Assembly (NCBI GenBank): GCA_022605955.1
Contig: JAKCOZ010000005.1
Location: forward strand, 7,846,001 to 7,910,000
Direction of reading: 5' to 3'
DNA length: 64,000 nucleotides
Origin: Rallus limicola
Taxonomy: Eukaryota > Chordata > Aves > Gruiformes > Rallidae
Positions 1 to 13,454 of this stretch are shown one piece after another. The notes beneath the pieces are model-generated. The model saw only the letters and a program-made list of their open reading frames with translations, had not been told where the DNA came from and did not search any database. Every line of letters begins with the position of its first letter. Position 1 is the first letter of the stretch. The position numbers and the translations under genes are program-made.

Positions 1-1590
1 TTCATTCCTTACCATGCAAGTAGCATTACCTATATTTCTGAATTAGATAATTGATGCATTTCAATTAATGTGGAATGCATAGACAAGCTGTCTGGAGCAT
101 AGGACCCTCTAATTCTCCATGATTCTCCATGCTCCTTTTCCCTTTTAAGGAGTCTTTATCCATTTACCTGAACTTTTTTCACCTTGTAGGATCTAGTCAA
201 AGTACACCTATCTCCATCTCTGAATTACCTGCCACCTGGTGATTCAGGTTGTATTTGGAGAAAGAAACAGATGGATTTGAATTCTGTCTTGTATGTGTGG
301 GAACCAGATGTCATTCTGCAGTCCTTTAGGCCACAGTTCAATAAAATGGTAGATCCAGTTTTAGGAAGCCTAGCATTTCATTTAAATGCTGTGTAAAGTA
401 ACTGCACTGGTAAAATATGTTCAGAAAGTGCTGAAGGGGTAACCTCTCCTTGCAGGTACCCCATACTCTTGGCAACTGTTATGCTTGCTCAATTATTTGA
501 TAAAGAATTGGGCCCCTCCCTTTTCAATTCCATCTGTAAAGGAGGAGTGGTCTGGGCCAGTTGTAAGTGGAGTTCTGTCCTGTGAACTCGCAGAAAGGGG
601 CAGCCTTGCAGCCTGATGTTTTATGTCCTAGAGCAATATGTGTTTTAATGAATAACCTGTCTCCAGCATTTTTCTCCTAGCCGTGTTTTCTGCTCAGCAT
701 ACTGCCTTAAAGGCACCTCCTGCTCAATATGATGACTTTTTAAAACCTTAAGTTTTCAGCACCCCTTATCCACTAAGGAAAGCTGACAGTTAATATAAAA
801 ATTTGTTTTTGAAGCCCTGATGCTTTTAAGTACCACAGAGCTTAATATTACAAGGCACAGTAAGGGGATCTGGTATTGAGAAAAAATATCGAGCTCAAAA
901 ATCAAGCAAACCCTTTTAAATACAAAGGAACTTTAGAAATGCAAAAAAACCCTGTGATGTGCTCAGTTGTACCAAAGCAATATAGATTTCAAATTTTTGG
1001 ACTTTTGATGTTACTTAGAGGATTCCATGTCAATGAGAGTAATCCTAAAGACCTAGAGAAAGTTCAGTTGTCCCAATCTACACTTAATACTAAATACTTA
1101 ATCTACACTTACTGCTAAATGCTTAACACCAACATCCAAGTCAATTATCAATCATTTCAGCAAAAGATATTAAACCATTATAAAAACAGCATTAAACATC
1201 TTATTTTTTTTAATGAAAGATAAAAACCCAACAAAACTAAAGCTATCTATGTACACAAACATATTTCTCAGCAGAAGCAAAATTAGTTTTATTCTGGAAA
1301 CCATAAAAGCACATTAAGAGTTAAGTTACCATCTTTCCATTCAGGTTGCTTCAAGGTATTTAATCTCCCTGTGCAGTGAGGGAACGCAAACAGCATCACA
1401 GGTAGTTGACACAGCAGTACCAAAAATGCAAACATGGCGTGGTATCTGTCAGACAGAAACTAACGTGAGGTAAAGAAAAAAACGACAATGCAATCTTCTG
1501 AAGCGTCAGTGATGAGCCTTGAATGAATCCTTTAAATTAAGTCATCTAACGCAGGCCCCTACATGCAGCTAGCTGAAGCTAGTGGATCCC
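1..1590. other. Upstream flank, no gene seen
   Basis: AT-rich sequence before the CpG island. I see no exon with convincing splice sites on either strand and no recognisable transposon. By vertebrate gene order the next gene to the left should be PRRG4 on the minus strand, but no signal-peptide or Gla-domain coding sequence is visible, so its coding exons must lie outside the window. A short tandem repeat at 1075-1124 is listed separately. Confidence 0.6.
1075..1124. repeat. 25-bp tandem repeat, two copies
   Basis: Two adjacent imperfect copies of a 25-base unit beginning AATCTACACTTA (1075-1099 and 1100-1124). They differ at a few positions. No function is suggested. Confidence 0.7.
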
Positions 1591-2520
1591 TAGAAGAAAG
1601 GCACCGCCGATCCGAACTGGTCCGGCACGTCTCTTACGAAGCTTTTGTTGCATAACATCCGCACATGTCACCGGCTGCTCTTGCCACAGCAAGGCAAAGC
1701 CTCCTGCTCATCTGCCCCAGGGAAGCGGCTCACGGGACAGTAGCCCCGGTCACCGGCAAATTAACGGGGAAAGATCTCACACACGAAGCGCCGCAGGTAC
1801 GCTCTGCAACGTCGATAGCCGCGAGCTTGGTGCTAGAGCAGCTGCAGCAGCAGCTTATCAGTGTCACCCGACGTAAATAGACGCACAGAAACCATTTTGG
1901 CAGGAGAAAGCTGCTGCCAACTAACTCACACCCAACAAACACGCCAGAGTAGCGTCACCGCGGCCTTACGTCGAGCGACTGCAGGAAATAAGAACGAAGC
2001 AATACTCGAATTCTTCTAACAGACACCTGACACCGAGAAAAAAGCAGAGGTGTGTGGCAGCCCGCCGAGAGAGCCGACAGCCCCAAGAGAACAACCGCCC
2101 CGCAGCCTTGCCAAGGGCTTCTCTCAGCGGCTGCCTCGCAGGCCCACTCGTGGTGGGGGAAGGCCGCTCTTCCGCCCCGGGACCGGCTCGGTTCGAGTAC
2201 GGCAAGCCCGGAGTGAGCAGGAGATACCGAGTCAGTAAGGAAGGCAGAGCAGGTAGGCCCGCTGTCCCGCCCAGGGTGCCCTCTGCTGCCCACCGCGCGG
2301 CTCTACCTGCTCCGGTGAGGCTCCGGCGGCAACCTGAGGAGGGTGGCTAGTGAGGCAGCGTCTCTCGAGACTGTAGCTGCCGCGGCGCTTCCTGATATGG
2401 GCGCGGCGGAGTCACAGGACTACACCTGGGCCACCCCCGCGAGCGGCGGCACCGGTAGGCTGGGGCCGCCCCGGGGTTGGAGTGGAAACGCCCCTCGAGC
2501 CTGAGGTAAAAAGGGGTCGG
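1590..2520. promoter_or_regulatory. CpG island, probable CCDC73 promoter
   Basis: A block of about 900 bases with dense CpG and high GC, sharply set off from AT-rich DNA on both sides. The CpG-richest part is about 2040-2480. It lies about 22.5 kb upstream of the CCDC73 start-codon exon and is the only large CpG island in the window, so it is the best promoter candidate for that gene. Minus-strand donor-like sites face left at about 1929 (GTGAGT) and 1969 (GTAAGG), which would fit a divergent transcript such as PRRG4. The promoter role and the two-way activity are inferred from composition and known gene order; no TATA box was identified. Confidence 0.7.
2397..2505 (+). other. Probable noncoding first exon with upstream ORF
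   Basis: Inside the CpG island an ATG at 2397 has a good start context (G at -3, G at +4) and opens a 35-codon ORF ending with TGA at 2502-2504. Two donor-like sites lie downstream: after 2454 (CCG/GTAGGC) and after 2505 (GAG/GTAAAA). The predicted peptide starts MGAAES, which fits an N-myristoylation consensus, though this may be chance. I read the block as the 5' noncoding exon of CCDC73, whose main start lies in the next exon; the transcription start and exon 5' edge cannot be placed. It could instead be the first exon of another plus-strand transcript, but I found no other coding exon before 25009. Confidence 0.4.
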
Positions 2521-5500
2521 CCTGCCTCAGGACCTGAGTGGGTGTTGGTGTTTTGCTGAGCGGGACTCCTTTCCTCTCACTTGTGGGGTCCCTCTGAGGA
2601 CAAGGTAGTGGTACTGCCATCTTCTGTGAGCATCTTTTAGTATTTAAGCTGACTTCTTTTTCTCCCTGGGTTAATCATGAGCTCAAAGCTCAGTTTGGCT
2701 TTTTAATTCTGAAAAGTAGGGCCCTTAGTCTAATAGTTGGGTGCCTACTGTGGAGAAGGGTACCTCCCTAACAAGGGTGAGGCTGTATATCTTATAACTA
2801 GTTGCTTAGCCATAATTAATTATTTATCTAATAGCAAGTGAGTGTTTTTTGTCCACTGACCTGACTTAGCCAGGTGGTTAACCACAGGGGAAACTAACCT
2901 GGTCACACCCTCTTAGGTGAGTTTGTTGGTTGGGTTCTTTTTTTATCACTGAAGACAGGTATAAACCTTAAGCTTAAAAGCTAGAGAGCAGCACGTGTAG
3001 TTCTCTGGAGTGCATGAAGTTGATCTCTAGTAGTGTACATCTGCTACAGGGGCCTCCCTGCACTCTCCTTTTAGCACAGAGCAGTAGCTGGAGGCCAGGT
3101 TCCAGCATGTTGATCTCTGGCTGTTTTAGCTTCCTCAAGGGATTGGAAAGGAGGAGTGGAGTACTTCACATTTGCTTGGACCATTTTCACAAACTATGTG
3201 TGGTGCTTAGCAAGGAAGAGAAGTGGGACTTGAAAAGCCTTTTAAAAGGTAAGGGTGTGAATGCATTTAACACAGGGTGCTAGTAATATTAAATAGGTGA
3301 ATAATTCTGGGATAGGATGGGTTAAAAACTGCACATCAAAGAAACTCTTGAGAGACTTGCTACTGAGAGATACAGAGGCTGAGAGTGATTTATGTCTTTG
3401 CTGGCATACCTCCTGTAGTGACTCCAAATTGTATTATTTAAGCGCAGGAGTCACTTGTATGTATGGAAGCAGGAAAGTAGAATAAGAGTACTGGATAATG
3501 CTGCTGGAAGTGTTCAGGTATTCTCCTAAGAAAAACAGAAACTCTTGATGTGTGAAGGAGAATTGTTTGGAGGAATGATGATTGTAGTTAAATATTTACT
3601 TTATGATATCAACACACTGCAGTTAAGAGGTGTTTGATGAATATGTAACTTACAAGCTGGGGAGGTTCTAATGCTTTTTAGCTGGTGAAAATCTCCACAG
3701 AAAATTATGTAGTACGGTTTTGTACGTACTTATAACACAGTGGAGGACTAAGAGGGCAGTGCTGTATTAGAAAAGAGCAATATAGACTGTTATCCAGATA
3801 ATAGTCAGGTGACAAGAATGTTTAGTTGCTACATGTTGGAAAATGGGAGAAGCTAACATTACTTTGTAAAGAGCTCTACTGCTTTCTCCTGTGCATCTCT
3901 ACTCACCCCTTGCCCAGAGTTCTTATGTGTCTGAGAGTGGTTTCAAGCAGTGAAATAGCTGAGTATTACAGTGCAAGGGTTTGAATTGCACAAGAACCCT
4001 ATAGTGTGTTTAACCGTAAGTAAAATACCTGCATGTGTATATGGAAAATTACTATGCAGCATAACAACTTTCGATGAGGAACCTTTGTTGGATACAAACA
4101 ATCCTCTGTCAGACATACAAGCAATCTCCATTGCATTATGCCACCATTGCATAATGTTATTAAGAGAGAGGAGAAACCTACCTTTAGAGTTGCTGAGGGG
4201 TAATGTCTAGGGAGTGGAGATGAATCCTACTGTCCTCAGGGCAAATGTGACCCCAAAGCCTAGCCCTGCATTAGAGGGGAAGACTCCAGATTCCTGGTGT
4301 GGACTGAGAGTCACATTAGCTCTGTCTGAGCTCTCTGCTGAACCTCTGAAGGTGAAGGAGAAACACAGGTGCTTTTCTGGTGAGAAAGATCCTCAGATTT
4401 TTAATGTACACCAGTGGTTGCTCAAATGTTTTTGTCTATGTGGATCTTAGCAGAAAAGTTGTAAGAGGCTTCTGAGTGTGTATGTTTGTGTACTTGCATA
4501 GTAGAGACATTTTCAAAACCATCTGACACAGAACATAAACAGTATAGGTTATTTATTATTGAGGTTTAACAAGAAAAGATTAGGTTGTACATTAGAGAAC
4601 AGGAAAGGCTGGTCTTTACTTTGGAAAACATTTTTTTCTCCTTTGTGCTCTTGTCTGAGGTCTGCTTGTGTTCCCCCATGCCTGTCTCTGTGAATTTGAG
4701 GACTGTGAAATCCTCACTGAGAGCAGCTGTACAGGTACACAGGTGTGTGAGAACTGGCATGTGGTTACGAATGAGTGTCTGCAGAAATCCAGCGAGGGGC
4801 TAGCAATGGCAAATGCTGTACAAGCATGGGTGAGGCTTGTAGTTCTTTCTTGTATTAATGAGGTAAACTTTGCTTGTTATGCCATCCCTACTTACTTTTA
4901 AGCCAGAACACCAAAGAAAGACTCAGAAAGGTTTATACTTACCCCCCATCATATGGATTGACCCCATTATTCCCAAGGTAGGAACCACACTTGTTTCTGA
5001 ACTGTACCTGAGTTTTTTTCTGTCTAAACCCTAAGACTTCAGTTTGCTGTTTAAAGCAGCATCACAGCAGTGGGTGCAAATAAGACAACAGTGTACACAG
5101 CTTAAACTAATTATTATATAAGGAAATATTAGAACTTTAGGGTTATGCTACAGGTAATGATTGAAAGCATGCTTAAAATCTGTTTGTTGCATTTATCTCT
5201 TCTGTGTTCTATTTAAGAAGAGAAGGGGTGCAGCAAGTGCTTAGAATAGAGTATCTCCTGCATACATGCAGTTTTCAGCATAGCAGAACAATGAGTAGCT
5301 TTTGCATGTTACTTTTCTACCTGTGAAGTAACTTTAAGTAACATAGCCTTGATTAGCAAGCTATGTGATGAAGAAGCTCAGAAAGCTGGAACCATCAGTG
5401 AAGATGCTATTTTCCTCAACCTTTTCAGATAAATACATGTAAACAATACAGTAGATATGTAATTAGATATATTGATAGGTGAAAAACAGTAAATTAATTT

Positions 5501-7254
5501 TAATCACTTGCTTTTAACATTGGGTGAATAAAAATTCACGTTTCTAAGATATGTCCAATTTATTGGTTATGCCAGATAGTATACTTATTTATATGTATTT
5601 TAAAATTTCACTCATTACAGTGATGTTAGGTACAATATTGTTGGAGAAATTAAATATAATGCTGGTGAATTGAACCACAAGAGGAGGGTGATAATAATCT
5701 AAAATGTTTATGTAGCAGTTATTTGGTTCTGCATATAATGATTAATTTACTGCAAATTAATAATGATGTATTTGTTTTGGTAATGTGTTTAACTGATTTC
5801 TGATTTAGAGGACTCAGGGTCAGGAATGCATCTAATTCCTTGTTAGCAATGTCCTTTTCAGATCCATCTGTCAAGGTTTTCCTGCTGTTCAATACAGGGT
5901 CGTGAAAAGTAACACCCTTTTATCTCGCCCCAATATGCAAATAAATCCTACTGTAGCTTGAGTATTAAATGTCTGGTAGTTATTGTTCAGTTTTCTCACA
6001 TAGTATTAATTGATAAATTGTGGGTAGGCTGTTTAAGCATTTGAATAATGATACAAATATTTATTTGAGAATGACCCCCTCTCATGGATTTAGGAAGTGT
6101 ATGCATCTGATTTGTTCTTTGTAGTGGCTTATTTGATGATCTGAATCACATGTTGTGTCCCTTGACATTCTCATGCTTGTTACCTAAATTTCTGTCCTGG
6201 TAACTTAGAAATAATGCATTTTTTGCTAAAGGTGATCTGTCATAACTTAAAATTCAACTATTGTTGTACTATTAACATCAAAAAGCTTTGACTATTGTTG
6301 CATTCAGCAATAAATGTTTAAATAAATGAGCAAACCTTATCAGAATTTTAGATAACTGTTATCCTTTTCCACATGGTGTGTACTGTATGGAAGGGTTATT
6401 TTAGACCAGGTCATATTTGGAGAAGAAAAATACTTTCTTGGGTGTCCCTTGTGCCTTCCTGTATAAATAAATAAATGCCTGGTTTGCCAGCTGTATTGGT
6501 TGGTCTAATAAATGACATGATGCTGTGTTTAATAAATTGTTTATTAAATCATTATTTGGCGTAAAGATTGCTATTGTAATAATGCTGGAATAGAATTTTA
6601 AGTGTGTTTTAACTGTGCTTAAATTTCTGATACCTTGGCTTTTTTGGTTAAAGTTATCATTTCATCTCCACAAGAGGTGATTAGGACGTAAGTATTAGTC
6701 ATGAGGTTCTTTGGAATGAAGAGGTCTAATTTAGCTGATTAGCATCTGCTGAGGCTATTGCTTCTCTCCTTCAGAGGATTGTTTTTTTCTGATTAAAAAG
6801 ACACAGCAGCTGGCACAAGTAGCCTATGTCAGTGTAGAAGGAAGGCAAGAAAAAGAGAGAAGTTAGGTTTGTAAACAGCAAAATAACTAGAATTTTAAGG
6901 ATAGACTCATAGATGAATGTCAGTTAAGCTTCAGAATAAGTCATATTTTTTCCTAAGAAATTAAAAAAACCCAAAAAACCTAAAAGCCTGCACCTAATTT
7001 GAATATTTATGTATTAACCACTAAGAAGGTGTTGAGATAATTTTTACTGCTCAAATAATGGTATCCACTTAGAATAGCATATAAATAACACAAGTAACTG
7101 CTCTTCCAACTGCCAGAGTTTGTTACTGTCAGCCTGCTGACATTCTTGGGAAAGCTACTCAACTAAAAATGCATACAGAGGGTCAGTAAAAGCCTTGTAG
7201 GGCTCAATTTCCCATATACTTGCCTCTCCTCTCAGTATTTGAGAGGAAATGGAA

Positions 7255-7640
7255 GTGTTACCGATGCTGAGGGGAAGCAAGCACCCACTCCGGTGTCAGT
7301 GGGCGCGGCGCTCCCAGCTGGTGCGTGCTGGTAGCCCCCACTGAAGGTACAGGACTGCTGCGCACCTGACGGCACGTGACCCACCTTCAGAGGTCCCTTC
7401 CACCCTCAGCCCTCGAGTGGTTCTGTGCTACTGACCGCGCCTAACAGAGCGAGAGCTCCGATGCTTCAACCTCATCTCAGCTTTAAGACCCGGGGTTAGT
7501 TTAACTCCTTAACTGTTTCCGTTGCGTTGTCCTTTTTTTTTGTCTCTTGGACTTCAACTGTTTTCTTTCCTTGCTCGCACTAGAGGGAGCTCTCCGGCCT
7601 TTCGGCTCCCTCCTACGGCTCTGCTTGAGTTTGTAATGGT
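7255..7640. promoter_or_regulatory. Intronic CpG cluster, possible enhancer or alternative promoter
   Basis: A compact GC- and CpG-rich patch inside the AT-rich first intron. It contains an E-box CACGTGAC at 7373-7380 (a USF/TFE-type site), a donor-like GAAG/GTACAG at about 7346, and a partial CTCF-like motif GCACTAGAGGGAGCT at 7577-7591 (two mismatches to the usual core). No ORF crosses it convincingly. A regulatory element or alternative first exon is an inference from composition and motifs only. Confidence 0.35.
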
Positions 7641-10600
7641 GAACGAGCGTGCTGAGAATCTGCTACCACAGTACACAAGACAAGCTCTATAAAATGGGCT
7701 TTGCAAATGTTTCATCTTCTAAAATTGAGCTTTTGAATTATTTGTGGGTGAAATGATGTAACACTGGATAGACAGCTTGGCTGTGTTTTAATTTTACTCA
7801 ACTGCAGCAGCACCAATGTAAGCTTCTGATGTGTGTAACTGCAGTAGATACTGATGTTTCTGTTATGCTTGGAATTTAGTTTGGGAGCTGTGGAGGTATA
7901 TTTGTAAACGCTGTGTTTGTTGCTGTGATAGAGAAAGTTTCAATTCGGTATGTATTTGGTTGATCCACGAGGAATTTGTTTGTGATTGTGTGAGGGTTGC
8001 TTTTTCTGTGAGAGGGTTTTTTAAGAAGTTGTCTTTAGACAACGAAAACTCAATTTATTTCTGCTGGTGGGGTAAATTTGGGTGAGGTGCTTATTTTGGG
8101 TGCTTTTAAACAGACAGGTATAATGGGTGTTACAGTTTATAATTGATCACAGTTCTCAGGTTTTTAGTGCAAATGAGAGAATGCTGCATGTGTGAGGTAA
8201 AGACAGTGCAGGTCTGTTGGTGCAGTTCTTTGCCTATGGTCCAAAGCCTGCAAACCTGACTCAATATATGTTTGTAACTAGACAGAAGCAAAGATTATTC
8301 TGAAAATGTTAAAATCAGTGGTGATGAGCTTAAATAATCTCTCTGCCTAAGAAAATACGCAGAACACTTAGGTAAGCAGTTTCTACAAAGAGAGGTCCTG
8401 TGAGGAGTACCGGTATGAATTCTTTTGGCTCTTTTTGCTTTGTGGACCCCAAAACACTACTTAATTTCCAGCAGAATAGTTGTAGTGAATGCATCTCGGG
8501 CGTGCATGCAGCTCTTGACACTTAAAGCAGAGGCACAACATTTCACAATGGGTGCCAAACTCTATAATTCTTGACAAGTGTTCCTGTAATCTGTATTATC
8601 CTAGGCAGGGAACTTAGCAATCACCAGACTTCTGTTTTAGCTCAGGAAAAAGAACACAAATTAACAATTTCACCATGGAGAATGTGTTGAATGAGTGATA
8701 TAGTAGATCCCTTAAACCATTGAAGCAGCTCACGAAGATGAGGTGGCTGTGTGGAACCTGTAACTGTACTGCCATTACTGATGGGAAGGTTCATATGAGT
8801 AAGAAGGGTATTAAATTTTGATCTGCACTCTGGGAATTAGCCTTGTATTCAGAATATTCCCAGCATTCTTATGATGCTGTTCTCACCTGACTTGAGGGAA
8901 AGCAGGCTAACACCATATATAGTTGGATATGAAGAGTCTTCTGGACTTACTTGCTTCTTGATCTTAGAGTTGGGGTTGTTTTTTTTTTTTAAAGTCCAGG
9001 GAGAAAGGAGTAACGTGGTGTTCTCATTGGAGCTGTGACATGGAGGATTGCCTTCATCAACGAACTTCTCCATGAATTCATGAGACAAAGCAGCCATATC
9101 AGGCTTAAAGCTTTGATAAGTGTTATGCAATTGGAAGAGGCTCCACTCTGTGCTATTTTAATTATGGGAATGGATCATGGATTTTCTTCCTTAAGGAAGA
9201 GAATTTTTGATGATAGCTCCTTTGATTACTTCAATATTGACCTGCTTCCTCAGGTACTTGAGATGTTGTCTTCTACTTAATTTTTAAGTTGACTTTGTCG
9301 TCTTGTGCTCCCTTAAGATCCCCTAATAGGAGGAAGATAGTTGGAGTTTGTTTTTACTTCTCTACACATTAATGTCAAATTGTTTCTCTGGGCAAAGGAT
9401 ATATCTCACTTTATCTTTGCAAATTAAGGTTAACATATTAAAGAAGATGCTGTGTGGGCTTGTTCACATTTTTTTAACAAGCTACTAATCAAGCAATAAA
9501 TTAAGCAAGTGAAGAACTTGTTCTGCTTCTTTCTGTCGGTTGTATGTTGTAACTTCACTGTTAATGGTTTTGAAGAGAACTGTTCTAGTGGAATGATGAA
9601 GCAGGTAGGCTGAATCACCATGCGTGAATGCTTCTGAGACAGTCTTACTTTTGCCCAGCGTAAACTCTGAGCATCTAATTCCTATGCTCTGTGTACCTGT
9701 AAGAAGTTGTTTGGCCAATCAAACAAGAGCTTCCTATTAACTTCATAGTAAGGAGATCAGCTGTAATTTCCTCCATTGTTTAATTACTTTTCCCACTTTT
9801 TCTTCTCTTACACTGAGAATAATTTCATTGTAAGAATTAACTAGAACTCTATTAGCATAAATTAAGGTGGAGCCTGTACAAAGGAGGTGACTTGAAGAAC
9901 TTCAGCAAAGATGAATCACCATTGACCATGTAGGGAGCTTTCTGTCTGTGGTGTGCTTACTAAACAGAGAAATTGGTGGCTTTCACCTGAATTAGTGGTA
10001 GAGGTTGGGGTTTGGGTTTGTAGTAACTGCAGTGCAATTTCAGAAATACTCTTCTATTTCTTTTCTTATATTTTTCTTTAAGAAAAGAATAATACAGCAA
10101 ATCTTTTGAGACATGGTAGAAGTTGCAAAGTTGGCCTTAAGTTTAAAATCTAAAGCTGAAATTTAATAACCTGTGTGTCTGATATAGCCTTGGATTTGAT
10201 TACTTATTGGTGCAGGGAGACAGAGGCCCCATAAAATGTCATGGAGTTTTAATTGTCATTAAATAAAGGATGAGAAATTATATTATTTAATGTATTTGAG
10301 ATACTTGAGGAAGGTGAAGTTGTAGGAGGGTCTGTCTGTAAATTCCTCAAAGTATCATACACATATGAAGATAATCTAGACCCCTCAAGGTATTTAGTTT
10401 GAAGAATGAGGCCAAGTGGATGATGCTTTTAAGAATTGCAGTTTCTTGTTAGGGCAATCAGAAAAAGAAAATTGATATATGTGCTTATATGTTTGAAAGC
10501 ATAGATATGCACCTGTTATAACCTGCAAGAACATAGGTACAAAATTAATACAGTCAGAGTAGGAAGAAATGAAGACTAAGCAATATGATATTTAACTAAT

Positions 10601-12172
10601 ACTAAAAGAATTCTCTGGAAAACTGTCATCAGATGCTTTTATTCCATAGACACATCTATTATACTGGGTTTGTATGATGTGGTTTTTAAAATATTTTAAT
10701 GAAACCAAAAGATGAAACAAAGTGCCACCAAACTGCTTTGAAAATGTCTGTTTAGGATTAATTTAGAGAATTCTTTCAACCAAAAAGTATGTGTATATAT
10801 TTATCACTTTAATAAAGATATATTCAATTAATTTTGAAAACCAGAGTAGAAAATTAATTTCCCTCCCACAGACTTAATGAAGAAATAAAGAAACTAATTT
10901 CCTATTGCTGTTAAAGGGGTAATCCACTCCTTCACATATTAAGAAATTAATGTAACACATCCAGTCAGCCAAAGAGTTCCTGATTCTTCCCCTCCTCACA
11001 ATCTCTTACACCAGCTTATTTTGTATAATATGATTATGAAAAACAAACTTAAGACTTAAGTCTTTCTATGCCTTTCAGGTGTCAGTATGGGCTAATTTTA
11101 AGTCTGATATTGTGAATAAAATAATGTGTTGAATCTGATAGTACTTGCTAGTTTTGATTTTCTAATAATGACAAAAATTATGTTATTTTAAAAACTGAGT
11201 TTTATATACCTTTGTAGCAATTGACACTCTTCATGCAGTAAAAGTATTTTTTTTATTTGAGCTAAATACAGAAGAAAAATAGCCTTTCTTTTCTTTAAAA
11301 GGTATTTTGAATCAGATACAAATTTTTTATGCTAGGAATATATTTGAGCAGAGTTTTATACTTGAAAAACCAGGGCAACAACCTATTTTAAGGTGTTAGA
11401 AATAGGTATGTGAGATGCTCAGCATTACAGTATTATAAATTAGTAAAACAGAATTTTTTTTTACATACATAAGCAACTTGATTTATGTTTTTAAGCTGCA
11501 CTCCTTGCGTGAATGAGGCACTAGCTGACAGTGCCCTTGGTGAGTGCAGTTTATGTCCTAAAGGTAAGGAAGAAAGCTATGAGATTGTGCTAATGCTCCT
11601 TTAGGGAGGCAGTTCCTTAAAAAAAAGGGGCGGGGGAATCTTGCATTAAGGCTTTTAAACTTGTTACTTGTAGCAGACTTTCTTGGGATTTAATCTTGCT
11701 GAGCGTTCAGTAAAGTAGTTGATTGTGTACCTAACTTGTGAATAGAGTCATTGATAACAGAAAGCTAAAGGGTAGCTATACATTTAATTAGTTGATTAAT
11801 GAGGACTGCTTCTGCAACAAGCAGAACAACTGAGCTTTATTACCCCTCACTGGCTGGTTGGATGGCTTGTGTGAGTGTGGCACAACTCAGAAAATGGGGA
11901 GCTACCCAGAGCAAGAAGCAGTGAAAATACAGCTGTTCTAAGGACAAAGGAGGTCATACACATACAGCTTTTTGGAAAGACTGAAGGATTTTAAAATCCT
12001 TTAAAAATCCATAGAATTGAAAGGATTTAAAAATCAAAAATAGGAAGCTAATTTTTTTGAATCCTGAGATGATGAAAACAATTTATTTTCCTTCCTTGCA
12101 CTTCTTGCCTGCCCCCGATTTGTGCAAAAGTTACAGGTACAGTCTCATTTTTGCAGAGATATAAATGATAAC

Positions 12173-12221
12173 TGTTGTGGTTTTGCATGGTGGGGTTCTG
12201 GTGGTGGAGGGGGGCTGCCAC
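12173..12221. repeat. Possible short avian LTR fragment
   Basis: The stretch TGTTGTGGTTTTGCATGG followed by a G-rich segment resembles the edge of a common avian ERV LTR family as I remember it. It is only about 50 bp and diverged, so the match is tentative. Confidence 0.2.
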
Positions 12222-13454
12222 ACAAAATCACAATAATAAGAGACTAAACTCTCTCTCTAGTGAATTCTGAGCAAATAATTCCTTCCCTGTATACCAAGCC
12301 AAATGAAGGGTATAACTTTTTTACTCTTACTTTCTTGTATTTATTCTGTTAAGAAAATATTTTCTTTTATTTTTACTTACATAACATATGTAATGTAACA
12401 CCTCAGAAGTTATGTTTTATCTATAAAAAATTGATTTCAACAGGAATGCTCTGAGAAAAGCAGGGTGTTTTTCAGGACTGCATTCCTGCTTTTGCTTCTG
12501 TTATTGTTTTGATATTTGTATGTACACTTATATTCAAGAATGAATCCCAGTGGTTAGTTCTTCAAGTGCTTGTGGTAGATCTTCATAGTTTTTTATAAAT
12601 GTTTCAATCTTCTCTAGATACTTTTATTGTAAACTCCTCTTACTTAGTTGGAAACCATCACAAAGACAACTGATGCTGAAAAAGTAACAGTCTAATTGCA
12701 CTAATTAATGACTTGGAAGAATATACCAAAACTGTTCAGGATGTTCTGTTGTGGTCCTGAGTACTTGACATGAAAACAATGTGAAAGGCTACAGAACAGT
12801 CCACTTGCTGTAGTCCATCTGGGACAGAATATTCCTTCCAGATGCATTGGACTGGTCATATTAGAGAGTTATAGAAAAATTAATATGAATGGCACCACCT
12901 AATAGAGTTTCATAAACTCAAGACAAATCAGAGGACTTTTCCCATTTCCCCTCTTGGACATAGTCACCATCTAAATTCTTCAAACGCATTAAAGCAAGCA
13001 GATTATTTTATGCTGCTTCTATACTGGGAATATAAATATGATCTCAGTATATTTTAGTTATGCAGGAAGCTACTTTCAGAGCATAACTTAAAGACTGTGG
13101 AAATGTTATTTAATGTTAAAATTTGGAAGCATTATCTGATTGTTACTGATTTTTTTAATGATCAAAATTAATGGCTTTTTGCTTTGAATTTGTCAAGTTA
13201 ACAAGGACATCACTTTATTAGAACAGCAGTTGAGATGAAGTTGAATCTAATCCCTCAGTCGTCATATCTATGTAACTAAAATTGCTAATGGGCCAACTAC
13301 ATTCTGTGGGGCATTGGCATTATTTGGACTGAGTTCTGAGCATCGTGATCCTGCTTATCTGTTTTTCTAATATACCTAATATCCCATTAAATTTTTAATT
13401 GTCCTATGGTTATGTATTGCTAACAAAGTAATATTAACTATATTATGAAATTAA

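Noticed and set aside
8849..9280. Overlapping open frames on both strands
   Set aside because: The frames mirror each other through the same bases, and neither resembles a known protein or has exon boundaries.
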